In this document: piece by piece, positions 7,434 through 17,363 of the stretch | Layout: each line of letters begins with the position of its first letter | Position numbering within the stretch: position 1 is the first letter of the stretch | NCBI GenBank assembly: GCA_024743095.1 | Contig: JANSXF010000042.1 | Location: 1 to 37,544, forward strand | Reading direction: 5' to 3' | DNA from: Flavobacteriaceae bacterium | Lineage (GTDB): Bacteria > Bacteroidota > Bacteroidia > Flavobacteriales > Flavobacteriaceae | DNA: 37,544 nucleotides | Translations under genes and position numbers: made by a program | The notes under the pieces: model-generated | Database searches by the model: none | Seen by the model: the letters and a program-made list of their open reading frames with translations, nothing else | Told to the model about the DNA's origin: nothing

Positions 7434-8759
7434 TTATTCGTTTACCCAGTTTAATCGGTCCATTTGATTATAGGGCCATGGGGCCCCGTTGTTTTCGATA
7501 TTGGACATCATATTGTTCAACTCGGTCGGTGCTGCGGACTGCTCCATCACTAAGTATCTCCGCATTTCCACTATAATGGACAAAGGATCGATGCTTACCG
7601 GACAAGCCTCTACGCACGCATTACAGGTTGTACATGCCCAAAGTTCCTCCTGGGTAATATAATCGTTCAATAATTGTTTGCCATCCGAAACAAATTCTCC
7701 GTTATTGGCATCCATGATCTTGCCCACTTCCTCCAATCGGTCACGGGTATCCATCATTATTTTCCGGGGCGATAGTTTTTTGCCTGTTTGATTGGCGGGA
7801 CATTCGGATGTACATCGTCCACACTCGGTACAGGTATACGCACTGAGCAATTGCACCCAGTTGAGATCCATGACATCGGATGCACCAAATTTTTCAGGCT
7901 CGGCCGTATCGTCTTCTACCGGAGCCGCATAAGGGTCGGCATCGGGATCCATCATCAATTTTACTTCTTTGGTGACGGATTCCAGATTATTGAACTGTCC
8001 CTGTGGCTTTATCCTTCCATAATACGTATTGGGGAACGCCAAAAGAATATGCAAATGTTTTGAATAATAGAGATAGTTCAAAAAGGCCAAAATTCCCAAA
8101 ATATGCAACCACCATGCCGTCCTTTCGACCCATATCAGAGAAGGTTCCGAAAGTCCATCCAACAATGGGACTATAAACTGACCCACGGGAAATGCCCCTG
8201 CCCGATGATAATGCTCGGCTCCCAATTGTTGCAACTGAAAATCGGCCGCGTTCATGGTCAAAAACAAAAGCATCAATACAAACTCAATGTACAGGATCAT
8301 ATTCCCATCGGTCTTGGGCCACCCTTTCATTTCGGGTTTTATGAAACGTTGTATCCTGATAATGTTCCTTCGTATCCAAAATACCACCACGGCCACAATC
8401 ACCATAAGTGCCAATATTTCAAAAGAACCTATCAAAAAATCATAAACAGCGCCTAATGGTGAAAACAACCTGTGGGTTCCCAAAAGCCCATCGAGGATAA
8501 TCTCCAAGACCTCGATATTGATGATGATAAAACCCACATAAACTATAACGTGCATTATACCTGCTATGGGGCGTACCACCATTTTTGTCTGGCCCAAGGC
8601 TATCCTCGCCATGTTCTTCCATCGTTGGGACTTGTTGTCGCTTACATCAACATCTTTTCCCAGCTTAATGTTCCGGGCCAGCTTTTTTACGTTACGGGCA
8701 AAAAAGCCAATACCCGCTAACAGGGCCACGGCAAATATGATATTGGGCAGATATTCCAT
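7434..8759 (-). CDS. membrane-bound NarI-like cytochrome b / double 4Fe-4S ferredoxin protein
   Basis: The 441-residue inner-membrane protein has about five helices in its first 245 residues (near 6-20, 65-90, 105-129, 152-170 and 215-240). Their His residues (H70, H219, H235, H237) could bind b heme, as in NarI/HdrE. The cytosolic C-terminus has two 4Fe-4S motifs: C310, C313, C316, C320 (followed by P) and C376, C379, C382, C386 (followed by P). In related ETF:menaquinone oxidoreductases and HdrDE-like proteins, such a front half is joined to CCG domains. Here the CCG part is the separate next gene. I infer electron transfer to or from menaquinone. The electron donor is not visible in the window. 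It abuts the MCE gene upstream with no gap. Confidence 0.86.
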   Translation of the reverse strand: MEYLPNIIFAVALLAGIGFFARNVKKLARNIKLGKDVDVSDNKSQRWKNMARIALGQTKMVVRPIAGIMHVIVYVGFIIINIEVLEIILDGLLGTHRLFSPLGAVYDFLIGSFEILALMVIVAVVVFWIRRNIIRIQRFIKPEMKGWPKTDGNMILYIEFVLMLLFLTMNAADFQLQQLGAEHYHRAGAFPVGQFIVPLLDGLSEPSLIWVERTAWWLHILGILAFLNYLYYSKHLHILLAFPNTYYGRIKPQGQFNNLESVTKEVKLMMDPDADPYAAPVEDDTAEPEKFGASDVMDLNWVQLLSAYTCTECGRCTSECPANQTGKKLSPRKIMMDTRDRLEEVGKIMDANNGEFVSDGKQLLNDYITQEELWACTTCNACVEACPVSIDPLSIIVEMRRYLVMEQSAAPTELNNMMSNIENNGAPWPYNQMDRLNWVNE

Positions 8760-9752
8760 TTACTGGTTATTTTCTTTTTGTTCGGTCGAATCCTGCTCCT
8801 GTTCGGCGGGATCGTTATCCGGAAGTGTGTATTGCTTTTGCTTTTTGCCAAATACCGAAACGTTGACGTACCGTTTGGGGTTGAGCCTAAAGTCCTGAAG
8901 CAACAAATCGAGCTCCCGGGAAGCCTCGGCCAGGTTGTTGTAGAGGGCATCGTCCTTGTGCAATTTTCCCAACGACCCTTCTCCTTGCTCGATTTTGGCA
9001 AGAATACCGTTCAACTTGCCGACAGTGCCCTGGAACTCTTCCAAGGTTCCGCCCAAATCGGCATTGACCAAGGAGTCGGAAAGTTTCGAGAAATTAGAAG
9101 TGATATGGCTTACATTTTTTAAAGAGCTGTCCAATTGCATTTTGTTGTTTTCCAACAAAACGTTCAAATTGTCGGCACTTGTCTTAAAGGATTTTACCAA
9201 CTGGTTTAGGGAAACTATGGTTTGCTGAAGCTGCCTTTTGGTGGGGTCGTCCAATATTTGGTTAACGTTCATCAAAAGTGAGTCCGCATTGGAGACCGCT
9301 CCCTCGACCTTCATTTGCAAGGGTGTCAGTTTCTGCTGCACCAACTCGGTAAGTCCCAACTTTATTTTGGATTGTAGCGTATCGCCTGATTTTGCCGATG
9401 GTGCATTATCCAAGACCGGTACGATTTGCACCCCCTTCCCTCCAATGATACCCGTATCGAACAGTTCCGCTATACTGTTTTGCGAAAACTCAAATTCATT
9501 GGTCACCGTCAAGGTTACCAATAATTTCCCGGAACCATCCCGGAACCTGATATCGGTGACATTACCAACATTAAAGCCATTGATGGTCACTTTTGTTCCC
9601 GGCAGTAAACCTCCTACATCATCGTAAACGGCGTAAAAGGTCTTACTGTTTTCAAAAAGAGCGGTGGATTTTAAGTAGCTTAGGCCAAAAATAAAGGCCG
9701 CTATTCCAGCCACTACGATAATCCCAGTTTTTATTTCCCTGGATAGTTTCAA
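8760..9752 (-). CDS. MCE/MlaD-family lipid transport protein
   Basis: The 330-residue protein begins with a short basic n-region and one membrane helix (about 10-27, ending FGLSYLKS), so it is anchored in the inner membrane facing the periplasm. Residues of about 38-115 form an MCE domain: VYDDVGGLLPGTKVTINGFNVG, then a pore-loop-like FDTGIIGGKGVQIVP. The remainder is long amphipathic helix (about 135-285), which in MCE proteins builds a channel, and ends in an acidic/Gln-rich tail. MCE proteins carry phospholipids between membranes. The matching MlaE permease and MlaF ATPase are not nearby, usual for Flavobacteriia. It ends directly at the start of the NarI-like gene and begins 64 bases after amiC. 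Confidence 0.9.
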   Translation of the reverse strand: MKLSREIKTGIIVVAGIAAFIFGLSYLKSTALFENSKTFYAVYDDVGGLLPGTKVTINGFNVGNVTDIRFRDGSGKLLVTLTVTNEFEFSQNSIAELFDTGIIGGKGVQIVPVLDNAPSAKSGDTLQSKIKLGLTELVQQKLTPLQMKVEGAVSNADSLLMNVNQILDDPTKRQLQQTIVSLNQLVKSFKTSADNLNVLLENNKMQLDSSLKNVSHITSNFSKLSDSLVNADLGGTLEEFQGTVGKLNGILAKIEQGEGSLGKLHKDDALYNNLAEASRELDLLLQDFRLNPKRYVNVSVFGKKQKQYTLPDNDPAEQEQDSTEQKENNQ

Positions 9753-9816
9753 AAGATTCGGTTTATGATTTAAACAAAATTAGGAATAATTTTCACAAGA
9801 CGACCTTTAAGTATTC

Positions 9817-11037
9817 CTACTTCAAGGCGTCCGTTATCGGAACCCTTACCCCATTTTTGTATGCAACGATGTACGATGTGGTATAACCTTTGGCGTCCGC
9901 GTCGTTTTTCAAGCGTTTCGCCGCTTCATAGTTGCCCGCATTGCCATACATGTATCGAAACATATTTTTATAGGGCTCTCTGGACAATTGGTTCAGCCCG
10001 TTAAAATTATCCGGACTTAAAGATATCGTTTTTGCACTTGCCATGAGCTGTACCTTAAAAACTATTCCCGTATCCTGGGATCCAACAGTGTTTTCCTTTT
10101 CCGTTTTGGCCGATATTGCTGTTTCTGTTGCTTGCTTGACCGGTTCCTCTTTAACTGTTGGCTTTTTTGTTTCTTCTTTGGGCGTTTCCTCCCCTACACT
10201 CACAGTAACCTCGGTATCCGCTATCTTTGGTGCATCAGGAACTGAAATTGAAGTGGTAAGCCCCATTTCTTCTTTATAGGCCAAAACCGCTTTGGCAATG
10301 GCATTGCCCATTTCATCTTGGCCTTTTTTTGAATTGAGGTAGCTTCCTTCGTTCTTGTTGGTCAAAAATCCTGCCTCGACCAGGACACTTGGCATAAAGG
10401 TCTGGTGCAACACTATAAATCCAGCTTGCTTAACTTTTCTGTCCTTACGTTTTAACTGCTTGGTAAAATTGTCCTGAAGTTTTTTGCCCAATTGTATGCT
10501 CTGGTCCAAAAATTCCTCTTGCATAATGGTAAGCCCTATAACGGACTCTGGGGAGTTGATGTCGTATTCGGCATAGCGCTGCTCATAATTATCCTCCAAA
10601 TAGATTACGGAGTTCTCCTTTTTGGCAACCTCAAAGTTTTGACGGTTCGCATGCAATCCCAGTACGTAGGTCTCGGTACCATAGGCATCGGAACTGTGGG
10701 CATTGCAGTGGACCGATACGAATAAATCGGCATTTTCCTTATTGGCAATCTCCCCTCTCTCGAACAAATCGACAAAAGTATCATCATCACGTGTATAAAC
10801 CACTTTAATATCCTGATACTTCTCCAGTTCCTTTCCAACTTTAAGTACAATGGCAAGGGCAATTTCCTTCTCTAAATAGCCGTTTCCAATGTTCCCGGGG
10901 TCATGTCCGCCATGCCCTGCATCCAAAACAACAACAAATTTATCCTTCATTTGAACCTCGGTACTATTTTTGTTGAAAGAGGTCAAAGGAAAGGCCAGAA
11001 GTATAAAAACTAAAAATGCCAACCGACTTTTATTCAT
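9817..11037 (-). CDS. amiC: N-acetylmuramoyl-L-alanine amidase (Amidase_3) with C-terminal SPOR-like domain
   Basis: This zinc amidase cuts the bond between MurNAc and the stem peptide in the periplasm. From the ATG at 11037 it has 406 residues with a clear signal peptide (about 1-21). An ATG 54 bases further upstream would put a polar stretch before the signal, so I rejected it. Zinc ligands are H42 (DAGHGG), E56 (YLEKEI) and H110 (SVHCNA); the catalytic Glu is E221 (VLVEAGF). A Pro/Glu/Lys/Thr linker (about 265-320) leads to a C-terminal domain (about 325-400) with the KVQLMAS opening of SPOR domains, which bind denuded glycan at division sites. No AmiC AMIN domain is present, so the symbol denotes the enzyme class. 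It is the first gene of a minus-strand operon. Confidence 0.88.
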   Translation of the reverse strand: MNKSRLAFLVFILLAFPLTSFNKNSTEVQMKDKFVVVLDAGHGGHDPGNIGNGYLEKEIALAIVLKVGKELEKYQDIKVVYTRDDDTFVDLFERGEIANKENADLFVSVHCNAHSSDAYGTETYVLGLHANRQNFEVAKKENSVIYLEDNYEQRYAEYDINSPESVIGLTIMQEEFLDQSIQLGKKLQDNFTKQLKRKDRKVKQAGFIVLHQTFMPSVLVEAGFLTNKNEGSYLNSKKGQDEMGNAIAKAVLAYKEEMGLTTSISVPDAPKIADTEVTVSVGEETPKEETKKPTVKEEPVKQATETAISAKTEKENTVGSQDTGIVFKVQLMASAKTISLSPDNFNGLNQLSREPYKNMFRYMYGNAGNYEAAKRLKNDADAKGYTTSYIVAYKNGVRVPITDALK

Positions 11038-11113
11038 AAGACTTGAGTAATTATAGTGTTCCGTATTGGTTAAAAATATCGTAATCCCCAATTAGTAGAA
11101 CAAAAAATATATG

Positions 11114-11121
11114 TAAGTTTG
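11114..11121 (+). promoter_or_regulatory. -7 element (TAAGTTTG) for lptD
   Basis: TAAGTTTG matches TAnnTTTG, with an expected start near 11128 and a leader of about 40 bases to the TTG at 11166. No good TTTG lies 17-21 bases upstream. It faces into the amiC promoter at 11146-11176. Confidence 0.45.
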
Positions 11122-11145
11122 ACCCCTGAACTGGGCCAACTAGCA

Positions 11146-11176
11146 CAAAAATAGGATTTATCACGTTGCAACCAAA
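11146..11176 (-). promoter_or_regulatory. amiC operon promoter, overlapping the lptD start codon
   Basis: On the minus strand TTTG (11176-11173), a 19-base spacer and TATTTTTG (11153-11146) fit the Bacteroidota consensus well. The start point would be near 11140, giving a leader of about 100 bases to the ATG at 11037. The spacer covers the lptD start codon. Confidence 0.55.
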
Positions 11177-13862
11177 TAAACATCTTTTACTTTTCCTATT
11201 TGTTCTTCTTTGCGGCATCGCTACCTTAAGTGCTCAGGAAGATCCAATTACACCCTTGCCCATCAAGGCCATCAAGGATACCATTTATGCCCCTTTGCTC
11301 CCTGCCAACATCCTTAATGATTCCATCAAAACCGATTCTGTTCAAACAGATACCGTGCCAAAAAAGCAACCTTTACTGCTCGATAAAATAAAATACAAGG
11401 CCAAGGATTATGTAAAGCTCAGTCAAAAGGACAACAAAATTTATCTCTACGACGAAGCTGAAATCTATTATCAGGATACCGAGCTCAAAGCCGGGGTAAT
11501 AGTAATGGATTATGTCAAAAATGAAGTGTATGCCGGCCGTATGAAGGATTCGTTGGGCAATTACTCCCAATTGCCATTTTTTAAACAGGGCAGCCAAGAG
11601 GTAAGACCTGATTCGATAAGGTTCAATTTTGATACCCAAAAAGCATTGATCTGGAACTCCAGGACCGAGCAAGAGGCGGGTATTGGGCAATTGGGCAGCG
11701 ATGCCATGAAGGTATATGCCGAAAAGACCAAAAAAGAGAACGATTCCGTCTATTTTTTAAACGAGGGCAAGTTGACCACATCCAACGATACGGTCAATCC
11801 TGATTATTACATTAGGGTACGAAAGGCAAAATTTGTTCCCAAAAAGAAAATCATTGCAGGGTACAGTAACATGTACATTATGGACGTGCCAACACCTATA
11901 GCACTTCCCTTTGCCTATTTTCCTTTGACCACGGGAAGGGTGGCCGGTATCCTGTTCCCTACCTTTGGCAACGACCCGAGAAGGGGGTATTTTATCCAAA
12001 ACGGGGGATATTACCTGCCCATAAGCGATTATGTCGACCTTAGCATTACCGGGGACTATTACACCAATGGCAGCTATGGATTGCAAGGTAGGTCCATATA
12101 CTCCAAGAGATATAAGTTCAATGGCAACGTAAACATCAGCTACGAGAACTTGGTGACCAGCCAAAAAGGTTTTGACGATTACAGTAGGACCAGCAACTAT
12201 AATATTCGGATTTCCCACTCCCAAGATAGCAAGGCCAGTCCAAATTCAAGGTTTTCCGCCTCGGTCAATCTCGGTTCCAGTCAATATTATACCAACTCAC
12301 TGAACCAGGTCAACCGAAACAATTCACAGACCAACACCTTTGCATCATCCATCAGTTACTCCAAAACATTTCCCGCCTATCCTTCTGTAAACACCAGTCT
12401 TACGTTGAGCCACACACAGAACAACCGTTCGGAGGAAAGGACCATAAACATGTCGTTACCGACCTTCCAGGCGAGTATGGAACGTATTTATCCATTTGTA
12501 AAGAGGGACGAGATAAAAAAAGGGGTTTTTGAGAACATCAACTTCCAGTATGATGTCAATGCACAGAACAGCATTACTACCACAGAGGAAAACTTTTTTA
12601 AAAGCGGTATGTTCGATGACGCCCGAATCGGTGCCCGACATAGAATTCCGGTAGCGACCAACTTTAAATTGGCGAAGTACCTTAGCGTTAGTCTCAATGG
12701 TAACTACGAAGATGTATGGACCATGAAGACCATAAGGCGCCAGTACGATGCGGAGGCAGAGCAAGTGGTCACCGACACCATTTCCGGGTTTGACAGGTTC
12801 AACAGATATAGTTTTGGAACGAGCATCGGTACAACGGTCTATGGTACATGGAACCGGGGCGAGGATAAAAAAATACAGGCATTGCGCCATGTAATGCGTC
12901 CCTCGATCAGCTATAACTACACCCCATCTTTTGAGCAGTTCTACGACACGTACATCGATGAGGATGGCGAGGAGGTTCAATACACCCCATACGAAACCAG
13001 CATCTACGGCAGGCCTTCTTTGAACAAGGGCAGTTCCTTGAGTTTTTCCCTTCAAAATTCCTTGGAAGCCAAAGTAAGGGACAAGGACTCCACGGCAACC
13101 GAGCCAAAAAAGGTGAAGATCCTTAGCAACCTGAGTTTCAATGCCAGCTATAACCTTGAAGCAGATTCGCTAAAACTCAGTCCCATCAGCATGAGCGGTG
13201 CCACGGAAATCATAAAGAACGTGCCCATCAACTTTGCGGCAACTTTTGACCCCTATGCCATTGACAATAGCGGTAGACGAATCAATACCCTCAACATAAA
13301 AAACGGGGGGGGCATTGCCCGTTTGACCTCGGCCCGGGTCAACACCAGTTTTTCCCTGAACAGTGAGATGTTCCAAAAAGGGGGCGCAAAGGAAAAAAGT
13401 GATGAGGAAAAGCAATCCAATTTTAGCGACAACCCCTTTGCCATGGACGATATCCGAGGCGAACAGTCTAGGTTTGATAGGGGAAATACCAATAATAGGG
13501 ATAGCGGGAAGAATGAGGAAAAACAGCAGTTATACAACAATAAATTGCCCTGGGATGCTAGGTTCACCTACGTTGCCTCATACAATAATAGCAATCGGCA
13601 AAGTGAGATAACCAACCACTCCCTGATGTTTTCGGGAAACATTCAATTAACGCCCAAATGGGAAGTAGGGTTCAACTCGGGTTACGACTTAAAGAACAAA
13701 GGTTTTGCAGATACCCGATTTGCCTTTAAACGCGACCTGGGAAGTTTTAGGCTCAGTTTTGACTGGACTCCTTTTGGAAGGTACGAGCGTTGGTACTTCT
13801 TTATCGGTATAAAGAGTTCCATTTTGAGCGATCTTAAATGGGAAAACAGAAGTCAGCGTTAA
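11166..13862 (+). CDS. lptD: LPS-assembly outer membrane protein LptD
   Basis: LptD forms the outer-membrane barrel that inserts LPS or lipooligosaccharide into the outer leaflet. The 898-residue length is typical for Bacteroidota. The start is TTG, giving a good signal peptide (about 1-24, LSAQ at the cut); no ATG or GTG precedes it in frame. Residues of about 75-160 form the OstA-like periplasmic jellyroll (KIYLYDEAEIYYQDTELKAG). From about 220 on, alternating aromatic strands form the barrel (for example YFPLTTGRVAGILFPTFG). A charged insertion rich in Asp, Glu, Asn and Arg lies near residues 735-790. The C-terminus is WENRSQR rather than the usual aromatic end. It is divergent from amiC and is followed after 46 bases by ridA. 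Confidence 0.9.
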   Translation: MQPNKHLLLFLFVLLCGIATLSAQEDPITPLPIKAIKDTIYAPLLPANILNDSIKTDSVQTDTVPKKQPLLLDKIKYKAKDYVKLSQKDNKIYLYDEAEIYYQDTELKAGVIVMDYVKNEVYAGRMKDSLGNYSQLPFFKQGSQEVRPDSIRFNFDTQKALIWNSRTEQEAGIGQLGSDAMKVYAEKTKKENDSVYFLNEGKLTTSNDTVNPDYYIRVRKAKFVPKKKIIAGYSNMYIMDVPTPIALPFAYFPLTTGRVAGILFPTFGNDPRRGYFIQNGGYYLPISDYVDLSITGDYYTNGSYGLQGRSIYSKRYKFNGNVNISYENLVTSQKGFDDYSRTSNYNIRISHSQDSKASPNSRFSASVNLGSSQYYTNSLNQVNRNNSQTNTFASSISYSKTFPAYPSVNTSLTLSHTQNNRSEERTINMSLPTFQASMERIYPFVKRDEIKKGVFENINFQYDVNAQNSITTTEENFFKSGMFDDARIGARHRIPVATNFKLAKYLSVSLNGNYEDVWTMKTIRRQYDAEAEQVVTDTISGFDRFNRYSFGTSIGTTVYGTWNRGEDKKIQALRHVMRPSISYNYTPSFEQFYDTYIDEDGEEVQYTPYETSIYGRPSLNKGSSLSFSLQNSLEAKVRDKDSTATEPKKVKILSNLSFNASYNLEADSLKLSPISMSGATEIIKNVPINFAATFDPYAIDNSGRRINTLNIKNGGGIARLTSARVNTSFSLNSEMFQKGGAKEKSDEEKQSNFSDNPFAMDDIRGEQSRFDRGNTNNRDSGKNEEKQQLYNNKLPWDARFTYVASYNNSNRQSEITNHSLMFSGNIQLTPKWEVGFNSGYDLKNKGFADTRFAFKRDLGSFRLSFDWTPFGRYERWYFFIGIKSSILSDLKWENRSQR

Positions 13863-13908
13863 TAGATCCTACTTTATCTTTACTTTTAGGCCCAACAAAA
13901 ATATTCTC

Positions 13909-14289
13909 ATGAAAAAAATCATCAACACCCCAAAGGCACCCGCTCCAATAGGACCATACAACCAAGCTGTACTGGTAAAGGACACCCTCTATATTTCCGG
14001 ACAGATTCCGATAGATCCAGCTACGGGAAAACTGGTCGAAGGCGATATTAAAACCCAAACAGAACAGTCCATGGAAAACCTAAAGGCCATTCTCGAGGAA
14101 GCGGGAATGACTTTTGAGCATGTCATCAAGTCCTCTATCTTTATAAAGGACATGAACCAGTTTGGCCAAATAAACGAGGTTTACGGAACTTATTTTGATG
14201 CCGATACCGCTCCCGCTAGGGAAACCGTAGAGGTTGCGAACCTGCCAAAGTTCGTACATGTTGAAATATCGATGATTGCCGTTAAATAG
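13909..14289 (+). CDS. ridA: RidA-family 2-iminobutanoate/2-iminopropanoate deaminase
   Basis: The 126-residue protein is the normal RidA size. The family hydrolyses reactive enamine/imine intermediates released by PLP enzymes such as threonine dehydratase, working as a cytosolic trimer. Characteristic segments are NTPKAPAPIGPYNQAV at the N-terminus, YISGQIPIDPATG, and the substrate-binding Arg in PARETVEVANLP. It lies 46 bases after lptD and a weak TACTTTTA is present in the gap, so it could have its own promoter or ride with lptD. Its last 8 bases overlap the stop region of the convergent kinase gene. Confidence 0.93.
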   Translation: MKKIINTPKAPAPIGPYNQAVLVKDTLYISGQIPIDPATGKLVEGDIKTQTEQSMENLKAILEEAGMTFEHVIKSSIFIKDMNQFGQINEVYGTYFDADTAPARETVEVANLPKFVHVEISMIAVK

Positions 14290-15133
14290 TTTCCCTGTGA
14301 AACTCGACCAAGCCTTCTATCGGTCTTCTTCTGATGACCCCCAAGATCAAATCGTTGCGCTCTATGCATGCGGTAAGCTCATCCCGCAGGAAATGTGCAA
14401 TACTGCCCACAAAGCTAACCGGCACTTTGGTCGCCAGCTCGTACTGCATAATGTAATTGTTGACAAACTGCTGTAGCCCTTTTTCTATAACGCCCTTACA
14501 GTAGGGATGCTCCTTGTTCTCAATAATAAATCGGGCAAAGGTGGCCAGATAGGTGTTCGGGTTGGGCTGTTTGTAGAGGTGTTCTTTGATCACATCGGCA
14601 TCAAGGTCATATTCCTTGGCAAACTTCATTCCAAGGTCTTGTGGCATTTTGTGGAAATAATAGTCCCTGATCAATTTACGGCCAAAGAAGTTGCCACTGC
14701 CATCGTCCATTAGGATATATCCCAAAGATGTTACTTTTTGTATGAGTTGGTGGCCATCGTAGTAACTACAGTTGGAACCGGTACCCAAAATACATACGAT
14801 ACCCTGTCTTCCAATTTTGGTAGTGGCGTAAATGGCCGCATAGGTATCCTCCCTTACTTCTGCCTTGGCATTGGGAAAGAAATCCTTAAAAATGGACTTT
14901 AAAAAATTCTTCATCCTATCGGTTCCGCAACCGGCACCGTAAAAATAAAGTTGACGTACTTTTTCTTTGTTCTTGGAGAGTTCAAAATTGTTGGCCAACC
15001 TATCCTCTATCACTTCTTTGGTAAGTACTTCCGGACTAAGTCCCAGGGTTTGGGTAACAAAAAGCTGTTCCCCTTTTTCATCAAGGGCAATCCAATCGGA
15101 TTTAGTGGCGCCACTATCCACGATCAAAATCAT
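14282..15133 (-). CDS. N-acetylglucosamine kinase (BadF/BadG/BcrA/BcrD ATPase family)
   Basis: The 283-residue protein has the ASKHA phosphate-1 loop at the N-terminus (MILIVDSGATKSDWIALDE). A second glycine loop reads GIVCILGTGSNCSYYDG and an adenosine-type motif reads SFVGSIAHFLRDEL. These fit bacterial GlcNAc kinases of the BadF/BcrA group, about 280-300 residues. Likely reaction: GlcNAc + ATP to GlcNAc-6-phosphate in the cytosol, a salvage step that could use GlcNAc freed by the NagZ-like enzyme at 3088-6000. Another amino-sugar substrate, such as glucosamine, cannot be excluded. It lies 74 bases after gapA, behind a strong hairpin, and overlaps the end of ridA by 8 bases. Confidence 0.82.
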   Translation of the reverse strand: MILIVDSGATKSDWIALDEKGEQLFVTQTLGLSPEVLTKEVIEDRLANNFELSKNKEKVRQLYFYGAGCGTDRMKNFLKSIFKDFFPNAKAEVREDTYAAIYATTKIGRQGIVCILGTGSNCSYYDGHQLIQKVTSLGYILMDDGSGNFFGRKLIRDYYFHKMPQDLGMKFAKEYDLDADVIKEHLYKQPNPNTYLATFARFIIENKEHPYCKGVIEKGLQQFVNNYIMQYELATKVPVSFVGSIAHFLRDELTACIERNDLILGVIRRRPIEGLVEFHRETI

Positions 15134-15155
15134 ACGTCGAGATTTTATAGGATAA

Positions 15156-15184
15156 TCCTGAAGAGGGGGATCCCCCCTTCAGGA
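15156..15184 (-). terminator. strong hairpin between gapA and the GlcNAc kinase
   Basis: The 29-base near-palindrome pairs 12 of 13 positions (arms TCCTGAAG/CTTCAGGA extended by GGGG/CCCC) around a 3-base loop. On the minus strand it is followed by TTATCCTATAAAA, a modest T-rich tail. It likely ends most pfkA-gapA transcripts or attenuates read-through into the kinase gene. Confidence 0.65.
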
Positions 15185-15207
15185 CAAAAAATTATTTAAG
15201 ATAACTA

Positions 15208-17219
<2,012 letters not shown>

Positions 17220-17227
17220 TCAAATTT

Positions 17228-17275
17228 TTAAGAGATCAAAGCTAGGAAACTTTATTCAAATTTTGAATCTCTTAA
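17228..17275. promoter_or_regulatory. nested inverted repeats over the pfkA promoter (possible operator)
   Basis: A perfect ATTCAAA-t-TTTGAAT palindrome lies at 17254-17268, just upstream of the -7 element. A second 9-base inverted pair, TTAAGAGAT (17228-17236) and ATCTCTTAA (17267-17275), brackets the -7 element. A third CTCTTAA occurs at 17334-17340. The arrangement suits a regulator site or a leader stem-loop. No regulator is identifiable. Confidence 0.4.
17237..17244 (-). promoter_or_regulatory. -7 element (TAGCTTTG) of the pfkA-gapA operon
   Basis: TAGCTTTG on the minus strand matches TAnnTTTG, with a start point about 6-8 bases further on and a very short leader to the ATG at 17219. 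The region where -33 would lie is occupied by inverted repeats. Confidence 0.5.
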
Positions 17276-17363
17276 TAATTTATTTGTTTTGAACTTCTTT
17301 CTCAAACGTTTTCGTAATAAATTAATACAAAAACTCTTAAAAATATAAAATATATTGTATTGA

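Noticed and set aside
11038..11091. Longer amidase start at 11091
   Set aside because: It adds 18 polar residues before a clear signal peptide and runs towards the promoter region; the ATG at 11037 gives a normal signal peptide.
12456..13055. Long antisense open frame (about 199 codons) inside lptD
   Set aside because: It lies fully opposite a well supported gene and shows no domain or signal; it is a shadow frame.
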